NCBI RefSeq assembly: GCF_964355755.1
Contig: NC_092675.1
Location: 7,908,312-7,972,311, forward strand
Direction: 5' to 3'
DNA: 64,000 nucleotides
Origin: Antedon mediterranea
Lineage: Eukaryota; Echinodermata; Crinoidea; Comatulida; Antedonidae
This document shows positions 27,266-38,030 of this stretch, piece after piece. Every line of letters starts with the position of its first letter. The stretch's first letter is position 1. The position numbers and the translations under genes are program-made. A model generated the notes under the pieces. The model searched no databases. It saw only the letters and a list, made by a program, of their open reading frames with translations, and was not told where the DNA came from.

Positions 27266-27392
27266 AAGTATGATTCACACTTGAATACAACAATGTCTAC
27301 CATAAGCAATTTGACCCATCACAACGCGATGAACAATCGAAACTGTTGCTTCCGATTGGTCAAATTGCATCCAAGCGGGAACCAACTAAACT
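27266..27392. repeat. Family B element, divergent copy
   Basis: Inner GCAATTTGACCCATCAC faces GATTGGTCAAATTGC, with CAAGCGGGAACCAACTA at the right end. It is older and less symmetrical than the other copies. Confidence 0.5.
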
Positions 27393-27649
27393 GCAGTACG
27401 ATATAACATTCAATTCAAACAAAACTTACAAAATACAAAAATATAGATAGTGTATTGTGGACATGTTGAAGTACTAGCATAGATGTAGGACCTACGTTTT
27501 ACGTTCTTTGAATGATCAACAGGTAACATCATTATTTTTGTAATTTAATACATATCTGCACGTAGTTTTGTGGTTTTGTAAGGTAAACAAACATTAGTGC
27601 TACCTTAAATATAGCATCAAGTAACGGTAAACATGAATTTTATGGATCC

Positions 27650-27655
27650 TTTATT
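27650..27655 (-). terminator. Candidate PAIP1 poly(A) signal
   Basis: AATAAA on the minus strand, about 120 nt after the PAIP1 stop codon. Other AATAAA words exist further on, so the used site is uncertain. Confidence 0.35.
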
Positions 27656-27773
27656 TTACATACGACTTTTGGACCTATACAGTAAGTAAAATGTAGGTCC
27701 TACAGTTAAAGATAACAGTTTAAAAAGTTCTTGTCTTAATGTTTTTATAAGCACTTTCACTCAGCTTGCAGTG

Positions 27774-27840
27774 CTAGGTCCGGCCACCAGGCATGCACCT
27801 GGTGAATTCCTCATAAGCTGCATATTCCTCATCATTAAGA
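27774..27840 (-). CDS. PAIP1: PAIP1 exon 10: acidic C-terminus, stop
   Basis: Acceptor CTTTTTACAG. 21 residues, then TAG at 27774. EEYAAYEEF matches the EEAYEKF stretch near the end of vertebrate PAIP1. Confidence 0.85.
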
Positions 27841-30800
27841 CTGTAAAAAGAAGAAAAACCCAATAAAACAGTATGTTAGAAAATAAAGTTTATTTAATAT
27901 AACAATTTTAATGAGATATTATCATGTAAATACAACAAGAATAAACTTTTGAATCATTTTAGTAATTAATTTATTGTGAAAGGTGAAAGGTTTTGCTTGA
28001 TTAAATTCGGATAAAAGTACAAGGTTAGACCGCATCATTGACTAAATAATTAAAATACTGTAAAATGCCTATGGCCAAGTAATCGGAAGACCTTTATATG
28101 ACACTAAAACCTTCAAATTATAATTATAGCCACTATCGAAATTGAATACGCAAATTGTTCAAGATTTGACTTTTGAAGTGCAACTGATCCAAAGAAAAAT
28201 ATGACCTTAGAGACTTGAAGCCTGGCTTTTACCGCAGCACTTGTTTATTTGTGCTTTATAAATCTACCTTTATTGTTATGATGCCCAAGCAAAAAGAATG
28301 ACAGTCGATAAGATTGTTTAACTGATTTTGTATAATTAATGAAATAATAATTTGTAGACAATTTGTGTTTCTACTAAAATCAATTACAAATAAAAAGAGA
28401 TAATTCTATGTATAGTTTATATGAAAATGACAATAAATGGAATTAATTTTCCACTGATGAATGAATGAATGAAAAAGATTTATTTATTTATTTATTTATT
28501 ACCATCTTTACTGAGGGTAGCCTATCCAGTTCCTAATGGAACTGATCATTAAGGGCCCTCGATAAAACATACATACAGTAAAACACATAAAATATTGAAT
28601 ATTCAAATGACATAATTTAGGCCTAAAAATTTACAATGGTTATAAAATTCATATAGTAGATTTAGATCAAATTTTGGGCTTGGGAAACAGAACAATTTTT
28701 GTTAGGCCTTTTAACATACTGTAATATTATCATTTTTATCATCAAAGTCATCATGATTATTATTACTGTATCACTGTAATTGTTAAATATTATAATTATC
28801 TAATTTAATACCTGTCTCAAAAACCAGTCTCAAATCACAGCTACCAATTTTTTTTTCCAGAGCTAATCATGCATACATTAGCATAAAATTAATGTCTTAC
28901 CCTTGGTCATAGGTAGAACTACTTTCACTTGTATAATAGTCATCGTCATTGTATCTTTGTGATTTTTCATTGTTTCCCAGACTCCATTTGTTTGTTAGGA
29001 ACTCGTCCATATTATTTAAATCACTTTCATTTACATAAATAATACCTATAATATAAATAAAAAATTATATATAAATTTACAGGCAAAAAGAAACTCCAAT
29101 CCTTCCAGTAATCTACTAAAAAATAATTATTTAAAAATGGTGAAGATATGGAAATTTGTGAGAATGTGAAAAAGCTTCCACAACCAAGATTCGAACGTCT
29201 TCTGTTTGATATCCAGACATCCTACTATTAGACCATATGGGCTTTCATGGTATGATTCAAATCCGATTGGAGCGACTTTTTGACATCCTCAGTGTGGTAC
29301 AGTGAAAGAGCACTACTTCCCAATTGTATACACTTTGTAAAATATATATAGAGTTTAAGCATATTCAATCAACTTAATTTTTTGCTAGACCTTCGTCTAT
29401 TAAAGATTTATTTTTACTATTAATAATTCAGTAGCATATAATGCAGTATAATCTCGTTTGCATATGTAAGTTAGTTTTCAAAATCAACTTGATATACAGC
29501 ATATTTATTTCCAACAATATTTTCAAATTTTATAGCAGTGACCACAATGGAAGAAATTTTATATCATTAAACAGTGTTAAATGCTAATTTAAAAACATTG
29601 AAAAATAAAAGATTGCTTTCTAAAAGTCTGTCTACACTATCAAACTTTATGTGACAAAAATAGTGTACCCATATGTGCCACGGTGATGTCATATCACTAC
29701 CATATTTGAGCAGACCACGCTTGTTTTGTCAAACTATTTTGATAGTCTAAACTAGGCTTAAGCATGGTCTTGTCTCAGGCTTAAATCACATCTGGACTGC
29801 CAGGATTTGACCCTAGCACCATGGGATTGGTAAGCAAGAATGTCGCCTACCATGCTACATTACCACAGGACAAGTCTTTTGAAAATTGCAGGTGTGCTGT
29901 AGACAGTACACCTCGAGGTAAGATTAGGTGGCCATGCCTCAAAAGACAAGGCCTGGCACAACTTTAAATAAATTCGCCTCTACTGAAACATTACCATTTA
30001 CTGTACAAAGACCTGACTGATCGAGCATATACCAACTGTACAAAGCTCTGTCTACACTATCAAACTTTATGTGACAAAAAATGTGATGTGTCTACATATG
30101 GACATGTTGATGTCATATCACTACCATATCTGGGCATATCACTACCATATTTGGGCATATCACTACCATATCTGGGCATATCACTACCATATTTGGGCAC
30201 ATCACAAACTAGTTTGATAGTGTAGACTGAGCTTTAGGCTACATTCACACACTTTCACAGAACAAAAAATAGCATTAAATTCTTTATACTAAACAAAACT
30301 GGAAACGGATTGTAGTTTTACTTAGTGAATCTAATTAAGAAATAAAAACTTCCTCACACAACACTGGTCTAAAAGTGCTCTTTAATTGGAGGTGTATTAT
30401 TTCGTAAGTATTAGTAATTATTAAATGCAATTAACTTGATTAAGAATAGTTCTTCACGTTTTGCCAAATCTACACTCAAAAATTCCAAAAGTCCTTACTA
30501 GCTTCTTCTTGAGAAATGACTCTACCATCAGGTGCATAGAATGTGTAATCGTTCTGGAAAAAAAGAAAACAAGTTATTATACAAGTTTTGTTTATTAATT
30601 TCCACAAATAATATATAATTTTCTTAATAAATCTTTAAATATTTATAAATGTAGAGTTCACAATAAGTCTAGATATAGATTTTAAACAGAGCTAGCCACG
30701 ATTAACATAACAGAACATTACAATGATAATACTGTACACTTTGAATATTTGCAGTTATTTAAATTATGCATGTTGGAACACAATGCAAATACATCCCCCT

Positions 30801-33800
30801 TAAACTCAGTGTTAAATATGCATACTCTACTCCAAATTTTCTTCTTAACTATAATTGAGCTACAGGTCCTGAAGAGGATTTTAAAATGTTGTATTTATCC
30901 ATAAGACCACTAAACAATGATGTCACTCAGAAAAGTAAATTATGTGTTCATCCGAAAACAGGCAACACTAAACAAGCCACAAAATCGATCGAACGAGTAC
31001 AGAATAGAATTTTGCGTATTATATTTGGTTACAATTTAAATCTTGTTGAGTTACGCAAGGCTGCTGGGCTCCCTTTACTTGTGGCAAAGTGGAACTAACT
31101 CTTACTTTTGGTAAGAAACTCTTGGTTTCTGATAATTTTAGGCATTTGCTCCTTCCTTGCCACACGTTTATTAGAGCCCTGCAGCATCATCGTCTCTCAT
31201 ATGAAATCAGGTGCAATGTAAATCTACAATATCCACCCTTGTTAAATGTTAAATGAACCTAGTTAATTAATCTTTTATTATAATTATTAATTTAATACTA
31301 AATACAATATACTGTATGCATTTTAATCCAAATTTTAATATCTTAATATATCTTGTTTGTAGGGTATTGTTTCTTATTTTGATGTTTCATATTTTATAAT
31401 GCCCTATCAATTATGTAAATATTTTAGTCTATTTGATTTTGCAATAAAGGCCAAAAAACATGGATAGTTCCACAAGCCCACCTCATGTTCTCAATAAATG
31501 ATATCCATTTAGAAAAAAATAATATGTGAACTGACTGGTCACACTACACAAGCAACACACGCTTGATACACATCCCCTTAAGCCAATTGTTCTAAGCACA
31601 TAATCACTTACCAGATCTGCAACACCAACTGCACTATCTCCTGAAGCAGCAGCAGCACCAGCACTGGAATACATCTGCTGGGCTGCCGGTGACATTGTGT
31701 CTCTTCCCCAATTGCTTGCTCTAAGTTCAATTAAACTCAATAATGTTTCCCTTGTTTTCCTAGAAAATAACACAAATGCACATTAAAAATCAAGAATGTT
31801 TTTCGTAGCCAGACGAAATTTTTAATCAATTTTTTTTTTAATATTAAAATATGTTCTGTAACATTTAGTTAGTATAATAAAAAAAATGCTAGGATTTTAT
31901 ATCTGGCAACAATCATATATTTACCATTTTATTATTATTAATTTATACAATTATAAATCAGAATATTTTTGTAACTATTATAGATTTACTACACATTGTG
32001 TGGATATTAAAACGCATTAAAAAAAATAAATGTATTAATTTTCTTATTATTATTCTTTCATTTTGTTTCTTTATTGTGAAGCACCTCTGAACATTATTAT
32101 TATAGATATTTGTGCTATATAAGTCTGACTGAATGAATATTCCTGGTTTACAGTTCAAGTCCAAAACCGTATTCAATGTACCTTTTAGAATGTTACGTTT
32201 AGCTAAAGCTTTTTTGCTTGTTTTGTGGCTGTCCCTGTTTCATTTCTTCTCAGTTTTTACAATGTTACAAATTTACTCCTCTTTATTTGAAATGGAAAAC
32301 TAAATATCAATAAGTACTTCTTTTATTTTAATGATATTGAAATATTTTATACCTGCAATTAAATCAAAAATTGTAAAAGTTGTTTGATTTTAAAATGTGT
32401 GTGTAGAAATTCTCTGTTGGATGTGCATTGAATAAACAAAATAAATCTAACATACAATTTGCATAATTAATTTTGGTTAATTAATACCTCTGTAATTTAT
32501 TATCTAGAATGATGTTTCTAATAGTAGAGAAAAGGTTCTGAAGACTAGTCATGCCGCCCGTCTCCCTATCAAAATCATCTGCCTGAGCTCCAGTCAATTT
32601 CAACAGCCTAATCAACATTTTTGCATTTTCATCATCGGGATATTTAAGAAAAGATTCCATTAAGCCATTTAAAGCTTTTCTTAAAATGTCAATCTTTCTT
32701 GGTTTATTGTTTGTCATTACCTAAAAGAAATATTTCAAATTCAGAAGATTCCATACAGTATCATGTCTAGTGACAAAAAACAGTTTTCAGTATCCTATCT
32801 GTAGACTGCAACAGGCTTAACCTAACTCATAGACATGATATTGTATGTGTATCATGTCTTAAATTTAACTTGATTCGAGATTTGAATTTTGAGGCAACAG
32901 AATATTTATTGGTTGGACCCTCCTACCAAGATGGGCACTTGTAACAGTCCTTTGATCTTATGTGTGGCTGCGACAAATACCAACAGTAACTGAACTATGT
33001 ACATATTCTCTGTGGCACGCAGTGTTTGTTAAGGGGTGTGGGACTGATCGTGTCACAGCCACAGATAAACCCTTTGATCTCCGGAGCTCAGCATCCTGTT
33101 GTTAGATTGCCTCGCTCCTACTATGCTCTAGAATGTTCTTCCTGCTCAATAAAGTAGCTTGAATCTCCAGTCTCATAATTTGGGACAGGCAAAGGGTATT
33201 CTGATTTGTTTCATAAAATGCTGGGAATGTTAAAATAAAAACAAACATTAAAGTACAAACATACATCCATGTTTAAGAACAAGTCAGCTATGAACATCGT
33301 AAACCGATACAGTCTTTCTTTTAGAATTGGATCAGTCAACGCAGTTTCTCGTTCGTGAAACTCTTTCTTCAATCTATTTAAGAAATAATAGTAAAGATAC
33401 AACATTATTTATCTATATTTAGATATCAGATGATGGAAGAATGAGCAATGTATAACAAAGAAACTGGAATCAGTAATAATTGGAAAATATGTGCCATAAA
33501 CAAACGTACGGCGCTACTGCAGTTTCACACCTAAATCTGGGCATAAGGCTTCACGGTCACTCACTATTACCGCCATGCAGTGGGTGAATGTTTTAAATTG
33601 GGTAAGCTCTAGAGATTGCGGTGCGAAAGTGCAGTAGCAACCCAAATATATTCAGTGGAATCAATCATGTGAAATGAACAAGGAAAAATATGTTTTAATC
33701 CCTATTAAATCTGGGTTGCCACTAGGACGTAATGCACAGATGTATAAAGCGCAATGTAAGTGGGAACCGTTGAAACACCAGTTCTTGTCAGATCACCGAA

Positions 33801-36177
33801 GTTAAGAAACGTTGGGCCCAGTTAAAGCTTTGATGGAAGACCATCTGGGAATACCGGGTGCTGTATATGGAGCCCCTGCATCTAGTATCTGCCTCAGGCG
33901 TATTGGCTTATGCCTCTGCTCTGTTAAGGTGGGCACTGGACGAGAGAAGCCCTCAATGGTCAATGTTAGGATCAGCCAAAGGTGCTTTAAACAGTCCTGG
34001 GTTAGTCATAATTCAGGTGAATGTAAGACTAATTGACATTGTCGGTCATATAATAGGGATACCACTGTAACCTTACTTGTCCATTAAAATATTTCTAAAC
34101 AAATCTGAATCCATCCCTGGTTGTACTAGTAGCTTCTTAGACAGGCAGTTACAAACTTTTGCTGCAGTGTATGTGAAGTTTGTGTCAAAAATTGCCTATA
34201 AAGAATAAAATAAAAACCATAAAATTAACCTTATATTGTATTTTATTAAAATATAAGTTGATACAATGAATATAAACTATATTAAAGACTGGAATAATCT
34301 TATATTAAAAAAGAATAAAGACATTCACAAATTCCATCTTGGGCATGGACAAACTAAAAATAATTTGTAACCATATTGTATGGAACTAGTTTGATGGAAT
34401 AAAGCCCCTGTTTTCACTTAAGCACTATCTTGACCTAAGCAAAACAATTGTTAAATGCCAACCCTAACAGTGTTGATGTTCATTTCTAGTGTAGCACCTT
34501 TAGAATTAAATTTATGTTGTTAAAAGCAAACCGTTCACCGATGTGCGACATTCACTGTACAGCAGGGTCGTATAAACTCAAAACCACTGAACTGGTTAGT
34601 AGAACCATGGAGGTATATCAAACTTTATGTGACAAAAAAATGTGATGTGCCTATAATGATGTCATATCACTACCATATTTGAACATATAACTACCATATT
34701 TTGGCACATCACACATTTTGTTAAAACTAGTTTGATAGTGTAGACAGAGCATTAAACACTTATATTCCCAATAATACCTGTTCATAGATAAACTCTACCA
34801 GGTTGTCTAGTTGATTCAAGTCGAGTGGGTTCGTGTTGAGAGCAATTACTAACTGTTCAATGTATTCATCAAAACAGCCTGGATTTATAGACATTACATT
34901 TAATACATCCTTTACATTGCTTATGATATCGACCTAAAATCAAAAATATGCATTATATAAACATTATTAACTTAAAATTGTACACTGTACACTAATATAA
35001 GAAACATACTGGTATTACCATAGTAACTGTCTATTCTAAACTGAACCAAATGTTACACTGTTTAATTGCATAAGCTCCCCTCATGTCCATCTCTGTAAGT
35101 CAATTCATGACTTGAGCTGCGAGAACTAGTACAGTACTAGTAATTGTGTAGCAGTGCAATCCCTGCTTTTTGGTGAATTTCGTACACTGGACACATAATT
35201 CATGTAGAGTTAGGCCTTATCTAACAAGATATTTTTACTCCATTCACAGGGTCCTGGGTTTACAGTAAGTACTGTTGGATTCCAACAACTACAATTTCAA
35301 GACTTGTTTGTTAAAGACTTTCTTTTTATCATGGCAGTGAATAAATTCCCTATTGTCAATATGCCTTAAAAATGAATACAGGTAAAATAATATGACAATT
35401 CTTTAGAAGTAAACACAGAATTAACTAGAAATATGTATATTGCTTTGCATAAATAAAAACAATAGAACTAAAGTCCTTACATTTGCAGAAGTCGCACCAG
35501 TCAAAACATGATTATCTTCTGAAGGAACCGACAGAACCGTAGGCTGTAATGCTTCCATTGATGGTACGCGTACCAATGTTGGGTCGTCTACAAATGTTGG
35601 GTCTAAAACCACTGGTAGTAACCGCTGGTTGTAAACAGGTGGTGCTTTTGGTACAGCCCCACCAGGAGTAAAAGCTTTAGCATTTGGATTGAGGGAGGAA
35701 TGATTTTGAAATCCTGATGACATGTTCTGCCAACTTGCAGCTAAACAAAATAATTAAAAAATTAATAAAAATGTTTTTAATTGATTTAGGTAACTGTACT
35801 GTTTTGTGGGACAGATAGATAATCTTTATGTTACCTTTTAATGTTTTCTTCTTGTACACGTTGGATTATTTTATTATTTGTTAATATGTTTTTTTATATA
35901 GATTAATTTTTTGTTCTCACTTGAACTTTGTTTGGGTATTGGCTTATTGTTTCCTTGTCGGAAAGTTTAAATGTAAAGTCATACTACCTGGTGGAGTTTT
36001 CATTGGTTGTTCTCCTGGTTTGTATGGCCTACGTAACGTGAGCCCTTCTGCTGGCTTTGTTTCTACTGGCTTTGTTTCTACTGGCTTTGTTTCTACTGGC
36101 TTCTCTTCCACTGTCTCCTGTACTTCTGAACCATTCGGATTCCAGGTTGAGATCTCATAACTACCAGCATCTGCCAT
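27774..36177 (-). CDS. PAIP1: PABP-interacting protein 1 (PAIP1)
   Basis: Cytoplasmic translation factor that bridges poly(A)-binding protein and eIF4A/eIF3 and stimulates translation. Join, in coding order: 36177-35988, 35740-35481, 34933-34778, 34195-34077, 33373-33265, 32720-32488, 31759-31612, 30553-30499, 29045-28901, 27840-27774; 1482 nt, 493 aa plus stop, all phases consistent, close to the human 479 aa. Domains: a KPVET triplicate at 26-42; a PAM2 motif SSLNPNAKAF at 78-87 (binds the PABP MLLE domain); a MIF4G fold about 151-370 ending in ELRASNWGR, as in human; then FYAPDGRVISQEEA and an acidic C-terminus (LNDEEYAAYEEF) matching the PAM1 region. The start is the first ATG of exon 1. 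It looks complete and intact. Introns carry MITEs, SINEs and a LINE tail. Confidence 0.94.
28455..28562. repeat. Possible SINE tail in PAIP1 intron 9
   Basis: GAATGAATGAATG and (TTTA)n tracts, then ACCATCTTTACTGAGGGTAG and GGAACTGATCATTAAGGGCCC. It resembles a retroposon 3' end on the minus strand. Only one copy is seen here. Confidence 0.35.
28901..29045 (-). CDS. PAIP1: PAIP1 exon 9
   Basis: 145 nt, entered and left with two spare bases. Asp/Asn/Ser-rich linker (YNDDDYYTSESSS) with LTNKW, between the TFYAPDG segment and the acidic end. Acceptor TATTATAG, donor GTAAGA. Confidence 0.85.
29139..29252 (-). mobile_element. tRNA-derived SINE family S1, copy 2
   Basis: Minus strand: CCATGAAAGCCCATATGGTC and TAATAGTAGGA head, ACGTTCGAATCTTGG (B box) and the tail CTTTTTCACATTCTCACA. 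It matches 38581-38700. Confidence 0.7.
29622..29761. mobile_element. MITE family A, copy 2
   Basis: AAGTCTGTCTACACTATC at the left; the right end GATAGTCTAAACTAGGCTT is decayed. In PAIP1 intron 8. Confidence 0.75.
30041..30237. mobile_element. MITE family A, copy 3, with inner amplification
   Basis: Complete family A ends. The inner GGGCATATCACTACCATAT word is repeated four times in tandem, making this copy the longest. In PAIP1 intron 8. Confidence 0.82.
30499..30553 (-). CDS. PAIP1: PAIP1 exon 8
   Basis: 55 nt, phase 0 in, one base out: NDYTFYAPDGRVISQEEA, matching EPTFYTSDG of vertebrate PAIP1. Acceptor TTTTTTTCCAG. The donor is A then GTAAGG; the frame also stays open a little past it, so phase with exon 9 sets the end. 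Confidence 0.85.
30880..31460 (+). pseudogene. LINE tail in PAIP1 intron 7
   Basis: KSIERVQNRILRIIFGYN and LVELRKAAGLPLL are reverse-transcriptase C-terminal motifs. After a frameshift the frame goes on as ELTLTFGKKLLVSDNFRHLL and stops at about 31253. A 3' UTR ends at GCAATAAAGGCCAAAAAA. It is antisense to PAIP1. Confidence 0.72.
31612..31759 (-). CDS. PAIP1: PAIP1 exon 7: end of MIF4G
   Basis: 148 nt. It contains LLSLIELRASNWGR, the closing MIF4G motif of PAIP1, then a low-complexity Ala/Ser stretch (SAGAAAASGDSA). Acceptor TTTTCTAG, donor GTAAGT. Confidence 0.9.
32488..32720 (-). CDS. PAIP1: PAIP1 exon 6: MIF4G core
   Basis: 233 nt. KIDILRKALNGLMESFLKYP, then LIRLLKLTGAQADDF, matching DDNLICAVKLLKLTGSVLED of human PAIP1. 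Acceptor CTTTTAG, donor GTATTA. Confidence 0.92.
33265..33373 (-). CDS. PAIP1: PAIP1 exon 5: MIF4G
   Basis: 109 nt. It encodes KERLYRFTMFIADLFLNMD, matching KRFHAFVLFLGELYLNLE in human. It ends GAT before GTATGT. Confidence 0.9.
33708..34060 (+). mobile_element. 5S rRNA-derived SINE-like segment
   Basis: 33776-33866 follows the 3' two thirds of 5S rRNA: GATCACCGAAGTTAAGAAAC, TTGGGCCCAGTTAAAGCTTT and CTGGGAATACCGGGTGCTGT. The next 200 bp are GC-richer than the flanks and may be the SINE body. The stretch just before (33708-33768) looks like a family B fragment. In PAIP1 intron 4, antisense. It is too diverged to be a working 5S gene. Confidence 0.65.
34077..34195 (-). CDS. PAIP1: PAIP1 exon 4: MIF4G
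   Basis: 119 nt: FTYTAAKVCNCLSKKLL, matching FSYTGARLCDYLSNHL. The phase requires the exon to end ...GAC AA before GTAAGG. Confidence 0.9.
34616..34752. mobile_element. MITE family A, copy 4 (left end lost)
   Basis: It begins at TATCAAACTTTATGTGACA without the outer 15 bases. The right end GATAGTGTAGACAGAGC is intact. In PAIP1 intron 3. Confidence 0.75.
34778..34933 (-). CDS. PAIP1: PAIP1 exon 3: start of MIF4G
   Basis: 156 nt, phase 0 at both ends. It ends LDNLVEFIYEQ, matching ELVELIYQQ of human. Acceptor GATTTTAG, donor GTATTA. Confidence 0.9.
35481..35740 (-). CDS. PAIP1: PAIP1 exon 2: PAM2 motif
   Basis: 260 nt with the PABP-binding motif SSLNPNAKAF (residues 78-87) and a Pro-rich linker. 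Acceptor TTTGTTTAG, donor GTAAGG after GCA AAT. Confidence 0.92.
35988..36177 (-). CDS. PAIP1: PAIP1 exon 1: start codon and KPVET repeat
   Basis: 190 nt from the ATG at 36177 to CCA CCA G before GTAGTA. Residues 26-42 are KPVET repeated three times, from a perfect 15-nt DNA repeat. RRPYKPGEQPMKTPP follows. Confidence 0.85.
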
Positions 36178-37896
36178 TCTGAATCATGTTTAAAAATTGG
36201 GTATTAGTGGTGGTCTAAAAGATAAGGCCTGAAGTGTCAGTGTTATTTGCAACATGATTGCAAAACAAATCTTTGTTCAATTCGGAAACTTCAAATTGCC
36301 CGGCCTCTCTGCGGAATTTAATTAAGTTTTCTTGAGTGTAGGGGTAATTTGGAGGGGTTAGCGCCTAGGTTTATCACAGGGGGAGGGGGGGAGGGGGGTT
36401 AAACTTCCCAATAATCAGGCCTCCTCATAATTTACTTAAATAAAATAATTTCTCAACTTCAATATTTACTACTACTAGGCCTAGGCCTAGTCTACCAGTA
36501 CGGCCACACAGAAAGCACAACACTAAAAACTAATATAATGCTTTAGCTGGCCTTGAAGTTTCCTAGCGTAACCTAGCCTAGGCCTAGCTACAAACAGCAG
36601 GACCTGCTCCAGTTCGTATCAACAACAACAACCAGAGCTAGGCATAGTAGACCTAGTCCCCTAGGCTAAGAGGGTCTGGGGCCTACCCAGCTAGTTGGCT
36701 AGGCATAGGCCTAGTTTAGTCCTCTCTCTACTCTAGCTAGGGGAATCACTAGCTAGGCCTAGGCTAGTAGGCTAGGCTAGTTAGAGGGCCTAACTAGACC
36801 TAGGCCTAGCCTAGGCTAGTCTAGAAGTCTGCCAAAAAGCATTAGGCCAGACTAATAATCAAATAGATAGATTATCATATAATGTGCAGTCAGTATCATA
36901 CTTGAAATATATTCACTCTAATGTGAAATACTTGAAATTAGAGTTTCCTTTCCTCGAAAAAAAGTGTCGAGAAAATCTTTTTTGATTTCATGCACACTTC
37001 TCGTTCGCACCGTACTACTCTATCAAAAAAACAAAGTAGCGCCATCTATGTCGGAAGTGAAACCTATCTTTGTTAGCTGCTGGGATTTTTTTAATTAATA
37101 ACATGGGACTCAAGTATACCAATTAAACAAATGTTTGTAAAATATTAAAATAATATTAATAGTAATAAATATAAAATAATGAAAATCGTATAATGGATAC
37201 AAGAAATTCGCGTATGCTGTCTCATTGCAACTATTATTATATTATCAGGAAAGAGTGAAATGATTGAAATGTCACTGTTGCTTATTAATATTATGTAACA
37301 TTGTGTCGATATATAAAAAAACAAACTTCATCTCATTTTGACGTCGAGTTTTATTTTTATTTCATCTTACTACCCTACAGTAGGCTAAATACTAATTCTT
37401 TTTAAATATAAAAGTGAGTTACAATTTAAAAGAATGTTATAAACGTAACGCATTCATCGGAATTTGGAGCCTACATGTATTTTACATGGTTGTGGATCTG
37501 TATATTGTACATTATGTGTGTTTAGCCATCATGGACAAACCGATCGTTACAAAATGTACTTTTTTCACTAATGTCAAATAAATGATGTTTACTCTGCTTA
37601 ATGAGGCAACTAACTTTATTTTTATAGATTTTATTTTCTCAATATTATATTGTATATTACATTTGCCTAAATAATTCATAGGCATAGATACAATTTTAAA
37701 CCGGCGATCTAAATTAATAAATTATTTTTGTTATCAAATTAATTTTTAAAACAGTAAAGATGAGGAAATCTGTGAGAATGAAAAAAAAACACGAATAATA
37801 TATAATTCAACATTAGACACATAGTATTGGTATAATTGCCTGGTATTTTCAAATTCCATTACTTATTTTTGCATACAATTTGCATACTAATTATTA
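36178..37896. other. PAIP1 upstream region
   Basis: Presumed PAIP1 promoter and 5' UTR. It has a G-run (36380-36400), dense CTAGGCCTAGG words at 36470-36840, and a tail-only SINE fragment at 37757-37786. No TATA box can be assigned. Confidence 0.6.
37757..37786 (-). repeat. Tail fragment of SINE family S1
   Basis: On the minus strand it reads TTTTTCATTCTCACAGATTT, then CCTCATCTTT, equal to the tail of the 38.6-kb copy. Confidence 0.6.
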
Positions 37897-38030
37897 TTAG
37901 TCACACAGTTCACACGTTTTTCTGCAACTTTGTTCTACGTAGGCTCTGTACTCCTTTAGCTTGCAAATGTATGGTTTGGTCGGGCAATCGGGGTCTTCAT
38001 CTGTACACACATCGTTCGATTCCGTTTGAG
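37897..38030 (-). CDS. ShKT gene 1 exon 4: second ShKT domain
   Basis: Acceptor CCTTTTTACAG, entered in phase 1; six Cys, stop TAA at 37897 right after CELCD. Confidence 0.82.

Larger units (their letters stand above)
22916..27773. other. Intergenic region between GRIN3-like and PAIP1
   Basis: Both neighbours are on the minus strand, so this holds the GRIN3-like promoter and the PAIP1 3' end. It contains the 116-bp satellite (23631-24420), the split family B element (24951-25731), a degenerate GCCCAGTCAGT repeat (26380-26690), a divergent family B copy (27266-27392) and a PAIP1 poly(A) signal candidate. No further gene was seen. Confidence 0.7.

Noticed and set aside
30886-34070. Plus-strand frames as host genes inside PAIP1 introns
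   Set aside because: They read as LINE reverse-transcriptase remnants or as the 5S-derived repeat.
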